A stretch of 34,803 nucleotides of DNA from a bacterium (GTDB lineage Bacteria > Fidelibacterota > Marinisomatia > Marinisomatales > JAHJCW01). Below the pieces are notes generated by a model. The model saw only the letters and a list, made by a program, of their open reading frames with translations, had not been told where the DNA came from and searched no databases. Positions 27,179-34,803 of this stretch are shown here, one piece after another (within the stretch, counting starts at the first letter, position 1; the number at the start of each line of letters is the position of its first letter). The DNA is taken from assembly GCA_030606865.1 (NCBI GenBank), contig JAUWFQ010000007.1, positions 1 to 34,803 of the forward strand, read 5' to 3'. The position numbers were made by a program, and so were the translations under genes.

Positions 27179-28126
27179 TTATAATTTTTTTGATAATACT
27201 TCTATCATATCCTTAGTCATTGTTTCAAGATCGTATTCAGGTTCCCATCCCCATTCTGCTCGAGCAGCGGAATCATCCATACTGTTAGGCCAAGTTTCTG
27301 CAATAGCTTTTTTTACCGGATCTACGTCATAATCTATTGTGAATTCCGGGATATGTTTTCTTATCGCTGCTGCGATGATTTCTGGGTCAAAACTCATCGC
27401 AGTTACATTAAACGCGTTGCGATGTTTTAATCTTGTGGGATCAGCTTCCATTAAATCAATTCCGGCTTTGATTGCATCAGGCATATACATCATATCGAGG
27501 AAAGTTCCTGCCGGAAGATTACATGTATATTTTTTATGCTTAATTGCTTCATAATAGATTTCTACAGCGTAATCGGTTGTACCGCCGCCTGGTAATGTTT
27601 CATTTGATATTATTCCCGGATAACGAACACCTCTTGTATCAACTCCAAATCTTTTAAAATAATAATCGCAAAGTAATTCACCGGCTACTTTAGTTACTCC
27701 GTACATGGTATTTGGTCTTTGTATGGTATCTTGAGGAGTATTATCTAATGGGGTCGTTGGTCCGAATGCTCCGATGGAACTTGGTGTAAAAACAGCGCAT
27801 TTCAAATCACGTGCAACCTCTAAAACATTGTATAATCCATTGATATTTACATTCCATGCTAAAACCGGATTTGCTTCGGCTACTGCCGATAATATGGCAG
27901 CGAGGTGGTATATTGTATCAATATCATGTTTTTTTACAACATTTGCGATTTCTTGAGCATCGACACAGTCGACTATTTCAAAGGGTCCCGAATTTAACAG
28001 TTTTTCACTTGGTTTTGTTTTACGACCGCCTGCCACTACGTTATCATTTCCAAATCTTTCTCTAAGTGACATAGTAAGTTCTGAACCAATTTGTCCGACT
28101 GCTCCGGTAACTAAAATATTTTTCAT
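27179..28126 (-). CDS. L-threonine 3-dehydrogenase, SDR/epimerase type
   Basis: 'ILVTGAVGQIGSEL', 'TIYHLAAILSAVAE', 'YGVTKVAGELLCDYYFKRFGVDTRGVRYPGIIS'. Confidence 0.87.
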   Translation of the reverse strand: MKNILVTGAVGQIGSELTMSLRERFGNDNVVAGGRKTKPSEKLLNSGPFEIVDCVDAQEIANVVKKHDIDTIYHLAAILSAVAEANPVLAWNVNINGLYNVLEVARDLKCAVFTPSSIGAFGPTTPLDNTPQDTIQRPNTMYGVTKVAGELLCDYYFKRFGVDTRGVRYPGIISNETLPGGGTTDYAVEIYYEAIKHKKYTCNLPAGTFLDMMYMPDAIKAGIDLMEADPTRLKHRNAFNVTAMSFDPEIIAAAIRKHIPEFTIDYDVDPVKKAIAETWPNSMDDSAARAEWGWEPEYDLETMTKDMIEVLSKKL

Positions 28127-28271
28127 TTACATCCCTATTATAATGAGGTTATTCGAATTGTATTTTTGTATTAAAATTGTAATAAAAGATATATTTATCT
28201 CAGATATTTAAGTATAAATATTAATTCATTTAGTTAATTAATTTCAATTATATAAGTGTATAAAATCGAAA

Positions 28272-29165
28272 TTATAGCGAGCGACGTTCCCGTATAATGA
28301 GATTAGGAAAAAGCAGATTCAGTAGTATTCTGAAAGGAATTAAAGCTAAAAGAAATATTCCAACTAATATGTTTAAAACATTATCTAATAATTTAGTTTT
28401 GTATTTATTAAAGTATTGCCAAAATGAAAAGTGGGAGCTTACAATCATTTTAATGCGTTTTCGATACACACTTGCTCCGCTTTTATGAGTTATAAAAGAA
28501 TTGGTAGTGTATTGCACATTATAGCCTGCATCCCATATTCTTTTACATAGATCGACATCACTGAAAAACATTGGAAATTGTTCATCAAGTAGACCTATTT
28601 CATCAATAACCTTTTTGGAAATTAATAAAGCGGCTCCTGCTGGTTGATCTACTAATCTAGATTTATTATGATCAAAATCACCCATTTTCCAATAATTGAA
28701 TTCTTTTGAATTTTTAAAAATTTTACTTAACCCAATTGATTCATAAATTATATCTCTCCGACGGGGAAAACGTCTGCAAGAATTTTGGATCCTCCCATCA
28801 GAGAAACGTAATTGCGGAGCAATTGCACCCCAATTACTATTATCTTTTATTTCATTTAATAAATTATTAATTGTACTATTTGGTACAGTTGTATCAGGAT
28901 TGAGTAAAAGTATATAATCACCGTTGGCGTTTTTGATACCTTGATTATTGGCTTTAGTAAAACCAAAATTTTCTTTGTTTTGAATTATTGAAATGTTATT
29001 ATTTTCAATATCATTAATAAGGGAAATTGTATTATCAATAGAATTATTATCAATTAGTATGATTTCCCTATTTACTTCATTCAATTGAGGCAGGAGAGAA
29101 TTAATACAATTAACGATTTCCTTCTCAGAATTATAAGTTACGATGATAATTGAAACGGAAGTCAT
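28272..29165 (-). CDS. Glycosyltransferase family 2 (rhamnosyltransferase-like)
   Basis: 'SIIIVTYNSEKEIVNCINSL', 'NNQGIKNANGDYILLLNPDT', 'PAGAALLISKKVIDEIGLLDEQFPMFFSDVDLCKRI'. Confidence 0.93.
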   Translation of the reverse strand: MTSVSIIIVTYNSEKEIVNCINSLLPQLNEVNREIILIDNNSIDNTISLINDIENNNISIIQNKENFGFTKANNQGIKNANGDYILLLNPDTTVPNSTINNLLNEIKDNSNWGAIAPQLRFSDGRIQNSCRRFPRRRDIIYESIGLSKIFKNSKEFNYWKMGDFDHNKSRLVDQPAGAALLISKKVIDEIGLLDEQFPMFFSDVDLCKRIWDAGYNVQYTTNSFITHKSGASVYRKRIKMIVSSHFSFWQYFNKYKTKLLDNVLNILVGIFLLALIPFRILLNLLFPNLIIRERRSL

Positions 29166-29193
29166 ATATCAATTAAAAGGGGAAAATGATTCT

Positions 29194-30825
29194 CTAATTC
29201 TTTTTGATAAATTGATTAATTAGTTTTGATATTTCTTTCTTATCAAACCGGTGTTCAACACCAAACCAGAAAACATTGGATTTTCGCTCATGGAACGCTT
29301 TATCAGCCCATGCGCGGAATTGGTCATTATGTATTTTTTCTCTTTCGTAATAAAAATTAATGTTGAATCCTTTATATTTATATCGCAAGTCTAAGCGGTA
29401 TTCAATTTTCACTTCAGACCAAAAATCATAATTACCACCAATTTTCAACCATTCATCTTGATAGGAATACTCACGTTCCGGGATTTTATTATCAATTACG
29501 CCATGTCGTTCATAATTAAAAGATGGAATCACAGTTAATTTGTCACTCATATATCCAAAATAGATATAGAAATCATCGGAATCAGGTCCGCTGTGAGCGC
29601 CCCAATGGCGACCATTATAACTCCAATAATCATAATTAATTCTGTCATACCAGTCGGCATTGGGGCGGTCATTCCAATATTTTGTTTTATTTAAATTGGC
29701 GTATTCAATACCGCCAACCAAATAGGGGTTATTGAAAAAACCGTATTTTCGTAATCCGATGATACTTGCTCCCGTGTGATCGGGTTGTCTGATAAAATCA
29801 TCTTGACCCCAAGCATGATCGTTCCTTCCGTACTCAACATATACTTTTAATCCTACCTGCGGGAAAGTCATAGTTAAATAACCGGTAAGCGTCTGATCCC
29901 AAATATCAACTTCTTTATCTTTAAGATATAGTTTTTCAAACGGTAATAGCATGGCTTCTTTGCGAGTGATTGTTTCTCCTTCGGCATATCTCCCACCGGA
30001 TAAATAATTACGTGAGAAGCCTAATGTGATAATCGGTTTTGAATAATAGGTAATTGAAAATAAGATGGAAGTAAAGTGCGGTAACGCGTGATTTTCTTTG
30101 AGTGTGTCAGCATAGAAATAGCGGAAATTAATTCCGAAATCTTTATAGCGTTGTTCCTTGATTGTGCCAATCATTAAATGGGGAAAGCCTGTGGTATTAT
30201 TTGTCATGCTAAGGCTTGAATGATAACCCGAGCCCCACCACATATTAGCATTTGAATAGCCTATGCCTAAACCCTTATAATGTAAATATATTTGCGCCTC
30301 ACGAACACCCGTCTTACTATATACTCCATCGCCATGTGGGCGATTATCATTTAGTCTAGAAAATTTTAGCTCACGATATGGTTGGTCAAATCTTTTTGGC
30401 TTAACTGTATCATGCAGACTATGAAAAAAATCCTGCCAACGTTTAGCATAATCTTTATTTTGATTTGTAAAATAATATGGTTCAAAGCTAAGAGATAAAA
30501 ACTTATTGGTATATGCAAATTGTAATCCTTGGAAAAAAGACATACCTTTGCCAATCCATCTGTCAGAAGTATTTTCTAAATTAGGAGCGTTGTCGTTAAA
30601 AAATAATTCGGTTCTAAAACCAACAGACCAGGAACCATACAAATTGGTATCAGCAATATTTAAAAAAGGTCTTATGAGAAAATTCTTTGAAATAGTTTTT
30701 TGCGAAGCGAATAACTTCTTCTCTTGTTCTAATAAATAGAAAGGATCTGCTTGTACGAATATTTGAGCATTTGGAAATGAAATTAAAATTAGGTTAATAA
30801 TGGTCAATAATTTGAATTTTAGCAT
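29194..30825 (-). CDS. Outer membrane protein, capsule assembly Wzi-like
   Basis: Signal peptide, long beta-barrel pattern, 'ANMWWGSGYHSSLSMTNNTTGFPHLMIGT'; polysaccharide-locus context. Confidence 0.65.
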   Translation of the reverse strand: MLKFKLLTIINLILISFPNAQIFVQADPFYLLEQEKKLFASQKTISKNFLIRPFLNIADTNLYGSWSVGFRTELFFNDNAPNLENTSDRWIGKGMSFFQGLQFAYTNKFLSLSFEPYYFTNQNKDYAKRWQDFFHSLHDTVKPKRFDQPYRELKFSRLNDNRPHGDGVYSKTGVREAQIYLHYKGLGIGYSNANMWWGSGYHSSLSMTNNTTGFPHLMIGTIKEQRYKDFGINFRYFYADTLKENHALPHFTSILFSITYYSKPIITLGFSRNYLSGGRYAEGETITRKEAMLLPFEKLYLKDKEVDIWDQTLTGYLTMTFPQVGLKVYVEYGRNDHAWGQDDFIRQPDHTGASIIGLRKYGFFNNPYLVGGIEYANLNKTKYWNDRPNADWYDRINYDYWSYNGRHWGAHSGPDSDDFYIYFGYMSDKLTVIPSFNYERHGVIDNKIPEREYSYQDEWLKIGGNYDFWSEVKIEYRLDLRYKYKGFNINFYYEREKIHNDQFRAWADKAFHERKSNVFWFGVEHRFDKKEISKLINQFIKKN

Positions 30826-30961
30826 ATTATTCCTTCTACAATAATTTTAATGAATCTAAATTACTGTTTTACTTTCGTAAATAATAAAAGATAACTTACT
30901 AATTATTGTTGAGTAAAAATAATTAAATTCAATCAATGCTTAATATCATCTTGATATAAAT

Positions 30962-31585
30962 ATGTTTAAAAACGCAATCATATTAATTATTCTATCGGTT
31001 ATGCCGTTATTTTCTTCAGGTGGTTATGATCATGGTACGTCTACCGGCAAAGGTCAATTAGAACTTGATTTTACTTGGAATCCATTTGACCTCATAGAAT
31101 TTGGTCAAACATACATTGTAATTGGTTATGGATTGACTAACCATCTTGATATCCATGGCTATTATGCCCACCAAACTGATCATCAGGACAATTACTATTA
31201 TGGCTTATTTTATCAATTTATTGATTCTAAATATCTAGATTTGGCTTCAGCAATCGGAAGGCGCCATTACACAGTCAGCGATGTAGATGATCTATTTTTT
31301 CCACAAATATTGTATAATATAAAATTTAGCAAATTGTTAACTGTTGGTGGTGCTTTTGTAAATATACTAAGAATTACAAATAGTACACTTAAATCCAGAG
31401 GAACAGCTTTTGATGTTGCTCTTTACTTACCACTCTCAGGTATTATAAAGTTACCGAAGTTTATTCACGAATTAAAATTAGCGTTTGGTATTTTTAATCC
31501 GGGAGTGTTTGAGTCAGATCATGGAGATTTTTTACCAACCTACAGTATAGATATTACTTTTAAAAAATTCTCTAAAAATAAATAG
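30962..31585 (+). CDS. Putative exported beta-barrel-like protein, unknown function
   Basis: Signal peptide plus alternating strands ('IVIGYGLTNHLDIHGYYAHQ'). Confidence 0.55.
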   Translation: MFKNAIILIILSVMPLFSSGGYDHGTSTGKGQLELDFTWNPFDLIEFGQTYIVIGYGLTNHLDIHGYYAHQTDHQDNYYYGLFYQFIDSKYLDLASAIGRRHYTVSDVDDLFFPQILYNIKFSKLLTVGGAFVNILRITNSTLKSRGTAFDVALYLPLSGIIKLPKFIHELKLAFGIFNPGVFESDHGDFLPTYSIDITFKKFSKNK

Positions 31586-31591
31586 AGATAT

Positions 31592-32287
31592 TTATTTATT
31601 TAAACAAGCAGTTAAAACATTTTTCGCACTATCATAAGATCTGTAAGCACTTGCATCTTTTAAAAGAAGTAAAATTATAGTTGAAAAGAATATATATGCA
31701 TCGGCTTTTAAGATGTTACCCTCATGATAGACTTTAGAATATAAGGATTCCAATTCTAGTCGTTGTTCAGAAGTAAGATTAAATTTTCCTGCAACTTGCG
31801 CAATACCTGTCATACCTGCGGGTGATTTGAATCTTTCTTGCCAGGTATTGGGAAATTTCTTTTTAAGTAATTCAACATTCTTTTCAGGTAATGGTCTGTT
31901 CCCAACAAAGCTCATATGGTTTAAAAGTATATGAAATACTTGTAAAATTTCGACAAGTTGAGTTTTTTCCAAAAGTCTTCCGAACGGAGTATATACCTCT
32001 GAATATATTGGTACATCCAAATATCCATCTCTCATATATTTCTCTTCGAGTCCCCATTTTGGGTTTTTAGCATCTTTAACCATCGTTCTAAATTTTATTA
32101 TATGTATCTTTTTCTGAAGACCAACTATACGTTCAGAAATATAAAAAATTGGCCTGCCTTGAATAAAAAAAGATAAGATAATTATTATAATGATGATGGG
32201 TAGAAAAATAATTAAAATAGAAAGGGCAAATACAATATCTTCAACTTTTTTAATAATTCTATAAAAGATTTGTTTTTTTGATTTCAT
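31592..32287 (-). CDS. Undecaprenyl-phosphate sugar phosphotransferase (polyprenyl glycosylphosphotransferase family)
   Basis: 'GRPIFYISERIVGLQKKIHIIKFRTMVKDA', 'LVEILQVFHILLNHMSFVGNRPLPEKN', 'RFKSPAGMTGIAQVAGK'. Confidence 0.85.
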   Translation of the reverse strand: MKSKKQIFYRIIKKVEDIVFALSILIIFLPIIIIIIILSFFIQGRPIFYISERIVGLQKKIHIIKFRTMVKDAKNPKWGLEEKYMRDGYLDVPIYSEVYTPFGRLLEKTQLVEILQVFHILLNHMSFVGNRPLPEKNVELLKKKFPNTWQERFKSPAGMTGIAQVAGKFNLTSEQRLELESLYSKVYHEGNILKADAYIFFSTIILLLLKDASAYRSYDSAKNVLTACLNK

Positions 32288-32397
32288 AAAATTTTTAAAT
32301 TATATTTGTTACTTAAACGATTCAATAAATTGAATAACGGGTATGTAAATATAAAAATATAAGTATTAATTACATATATTTATGATTGTATAAAAAA

Positions 32398-32426
32398 GGC
32401 ATAGATTGTTTTGTCTATGCCTTTTT
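32398..32426. terminator. Bidirectional rho-independent terminator
   Basis: GGCATAGA...TCTATGCC flanked by A6 and T5. Confidence 0.85.
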
Positions 32427-32433
32427 ATTATAC

Positions 32434-32908
32434 TATATCCGTACAATTATTATTTGATCTTAATTGTTTTCCTTCAGGATAAATGCAAGCAGAAGATGAA
32501 TAAAATCTTTTTTTATCCCATGCTTAATAGCTCATCCGACCACATTAAGATTAATAAGTGCTGAATTATGCATAATTTTTGCATCATTATCTCAGCTAAA
32601 AACAAATCCAGCACCGCTCATATCTGTTACGAATTAATACATATAATCAAGACCATTTCCAATATCTGACCTACTTCCTAATTTGTTTGTAAGAGAAATA
32701 TTTTGAAATGGTCCAAACACTACTTTACTTACAACAACGGGTTTACTTACAACAACGGGATATCTTAAATCCCCAATAATGAATTAGTCTGCTACAGTTT
32801 GGGCAAACTCTGGATATTTAAGATATATTCCTCTTACAAAATTTTTAATCTCTTTACTAAATGACTCCCTATAAAGGCACCGGCACCACATACTAATGCT
32901 GTTTTCAT
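32434..32908 (-). pseudogene. Decayed NAD-dependent sugar epimerase (GDP-mannose 3,5-epimerase-like) fragment
   Basis: Minus-strand reading across frames: 'MKTALVCGAGAFIGSHLVKRLK', 'VRGIYLKYPEFAQTVAD*FIIGDLRYP', 'DMSGAGFVFS*DNDAKIMHNSALINLNVVG*AIKHGIKK', 'FYSSSACIYPEGKQ'; several stops and at least two frameshifts. Confidence 0.85.
32724..32759. repeat. Two tandem copies of an 18-bp unit inside the pseudogene
   Basis: TTTACTTACAACAACGGG at 32724-32741 and 32742-32759. Confidence 0.95.
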
Positions 32909-32926
32909 TCAAACCTACATATTATT

Positions 32927-33676
32927 TTATTTATTTATTGATTCTTTTATTAATAATGGTAGTAATAAAAAACCTTTTAAATATCTAGGTATAAACTTTT
33001 TTGGATTTTCAAAACATCTATAAAGCCAGCCTAAGTGGAACTTTTCTGCAAAGTTTGGGATATTTGCTTGTCTACCTGTTAAAAAAGCTATTGCAGCTCC
33101 TGTACAAATAATTCCAGGATAATAAGATAAGTGGTTCTTTAGATACAAACCTAATCTTTCTTGAACTCCCCCTCCTAAATTAATTATAATATATTTTGGT
33201 TTTTTCTTTTCAATGATATCAAGCAATTTAGTGTCTATAATATTATCATTATTGTAAATGGGGGCAATATAATGATTAGATTTTCCTAATATAATCCCAT
33301 TTTTTCTTAAAAATTCATTATTAATTAAGGAATCTTCCAATGTTGGATCAATAAAAAAAATACCATTAGATTGCTTTAACTTTTCTTCATTTAGAAATTT
33401 TTTCAAGAATTCTAAACCAGATAATTTTTTTATTTTTATTCCTTTAAATAATCTTAAAACTAAAATCATAAAACCACTATCAGGAATCGCAAAATCACTT
33501 TTTTGTAGTGCTTGGTAATACTTCGCATCTGAATTAATCATTGCAAGAGCTGGAGCCGCCGGCACAACCATCAACGCACCATGATTCAGTCTATATATTG
33601 CATCTTCATATTCTCCATAAATGAAATTTATGCCAAATATCTTTACAGTTTTATTATTATCTATATTTTCGCGCAT
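32927..33676 (-). CDS. WecG/TagA/CpsF family glycosyltransferase
   Basis: 'PDSGFMILVLRLFKGIKIKKLSGLEFL', 'YIIINLGGGVQERLG', 'CTGAAIAFLTGRQANIPNFAEKFHLGWLYRCFENPKKFIPRYLKG'. Confidence 0.85.
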   Translation of the reverse strand: MRENIDNNKTVKIFGINFIYGEYEDAIYRLNHGALMVVPAAPALAMINSDAKYYQALQKSDFAIPDSGFMILVLRLFKGIKIKKLSGLEFLKKFLNEEKLKQSNGIFFIDPTLEDSLINNEFLRKNGIILGKSNHYIAPIYNNDNIIDTKLLDIIEKKKPKYIIINLGGGVQERLGLYLKNHLSYYPGIICTGAAIAFLTGRQANIPNFAEKFHLGWLYRCFENPKKFIPRYLKGFLLLPLLIKESINK

Positions 33677-33784
33677 TAGTACTTATGATACTGTGTTGTA
33701 ATTTATTAAGTAATAAGTGATTTATTGCAGTGTATAGTTTACTTTCTGAATTAGGATTTTCATATAAATTTATAAGTTAAAATA

Positions 33785-34333
33785 TTATTTGTTTTGCCGC
33801 AGTTTTATCGGTTTGGCGGGATTTCCATAACAAATCATGTCAGGTGGTAAATCTTTATTAACCGTACTCCGAAAACCCACGACTGTACCTTGTCCGATTG
33901 CAACACCGGGGGCGATAAAGACATCTGACGCTACCCAAACTTCGTTCTTAATGTCAATCGGTTTTGCAAATATATCAAAAGAAGATTTAGTATGGTCATG
34001 AGAGCTAGTGCACAAATATGATTTTTGAGATATAACACAATTCTTACCAATATTGATATTTGCCATATTATATAGGGTTACATCATCGCCAACCCATGAC
34101 CAATCGCCGATAGTTAATTTCCACGGATAAAGGATTTTTGCAGTAGGACGAATTAATACGTTTTCTCCAATTTTTGCGCCAAACAGGCGAAGCAGAAAGC
34201 GTCGCCATCCATACATAAACTGCGGTGACAAACGAAATAGTGTACCTCTTATAATCCACCAAAATTGTATATAAATTTTTGTTTTACCTCTAAATCCTTT
34301 AGGAATTTTAAATGTTTTAAGAACTTGATACAT
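33785..34333 (-). CDS. WcaF-like acetyltransferase (left-handed beta-helix)
   Basis: 'GENVLIRPTAKILYPWKLTIGDWSWVGDDVTLYNMANINIGKNCVISQKSYLCTSSHDHT...VAPGVAIGQGTVVGFRSTVNKDLPPDMICYGNPAKPIK'-type hexapeptide repeats. Confidence 0.92.
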   Translation of the reverse strand: MYQVLKTFKIPKGFRGKTKIYIQFWWIIRGTLFRLSPQFMYGWRRFLLRLFGAKIGENVLIRPTAKILYPWKLTIGDWSWVGDDVTLYNMANINIGKNCVISQKSYLCTSSHDHTKSSFDIFAKPIDIKNEVWVASDVFIAPGVAIGQGTVVGFRSTVNKDLPPDMICYGNPAKPIKLRQNK

Positions 34334-34335
34334 AA

Positions 34336-34803
34336 TTATTTACTACTATTATTCGTGATTTGAGATATAATGTTTTCTAATGTCACTTTCGATTTATTTT
34401 TGGTTCTAATATAGCTGTTATGGGAATTTGTTTTTATTAGATCAAAAATTTTAGGATTATTAATCCAATTATTTATTAGCTTAACTGCATAATTAATAAA
34501 ATTCATATTTAATTCTACAACTATTCCTGAATTTTGTTTTAAAATTTCTTTTATACATCCTTTATTGTATGCAATAACTGGAATGCCATATGACATTGCT
34601 TCGTGTATTACTAAAGGTTCAGCTTCTTCAAGAATAGAAGGCATTAGCAATACATCTATTGTATTGAAAAATTTATCCTTATCCTTATCATATATAGGAC
34701 CTAAATACGAAATAAAAGAAAATCTTTTCAATTCATTTCTTGTGAATATTTCACTTTTACTATCTTGGAATGGTCCTCCAATTATGCCGTTAACAGATCT
34801 TTG
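34336..34803 (-). CDS. Glycosyltransferase family 4, N-terminal part cut by window edge
   Basis: 'IDVLLMPSILEEAEPLVIHEAMSYGIPVIAYNKGCIKEILKQNSGIVV'; the frame is open upstream of the TTG at 34731 to the window end. Confidence 0.88.
   Translation of the reverse strand, partial: QRSVNGIIGGPFQDSKSEIFTRNELKRFSFISYLGPIYDKDKDKFFNTIDVLLMPSILEEAEPLVIHEAMSYGIPVIAYNKGCIKEILKQNSGIVVELNMNFINYAVKLINNWINNPKIFDLIKTNSHNSYIRTKNKSKVTLENIISQITNNSSK

Noticed and set aside
32434-32908. Non-coding RNA in the ORF-poor gap between sugar transferase and WecG-like gene
   Set aside because: The gap is explained by epimerase pseudogene remnants on the minus strand
1-34803. CRISPR arrays, phage genes, IS transposases
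   Set aside because: No regularly spaced direct repeats, Cas genes, integrases or transposases recognised in the window

Overview
AT-rich bacterial chromosomal window; the gene content suggests a Marinimicrobia- or Calditrichaeota-like lineage, but this is inference. From left to right it contains: (1) the end of a type IV pilus / type II secretion inner-membrane protein gene, followed by a GspH-I-J-K-like minor pilin cluster, a major pilin-like gene and a second pilin-like gene with an in-frame TGA; (2) a two-component pair made of a histidine kinase with a CRTAC1-like FG-GAP/ASPIC-UnbV beta-propeller ectodomain and an NtrC-type sigma-54 activator; (3) a Tyr-rich then Ser/Arg/Lys-rich lipoprotein plus a FadL-like porin, and an LRR lipoprotein with internal duplication; (4) tRNA-Arg(TCT), a duplicated mini-domain protein and an Omp85-like protein; (5) minus-strand housekeeping genes: plsY, a FakA-FakB-like fusion, DUF502, ogt, a DMT transporter, secF/secD, MmcQ, adenosine deaminase, kbl-like, threonine dehydrogenase; (6) a surface polysaccharide locus with a decayed GDP-mannose-epimerase-like pseudogene. 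The strongest candidate for an undescribed system is a propeller-sensor kinase plus sigma-54 activator circuit. Near-consensus -24/-12 promoters lie upstream of both the major pilin gene and the Tyr-rich lipoprotein gene, each with dyad elements at enhancer distance.
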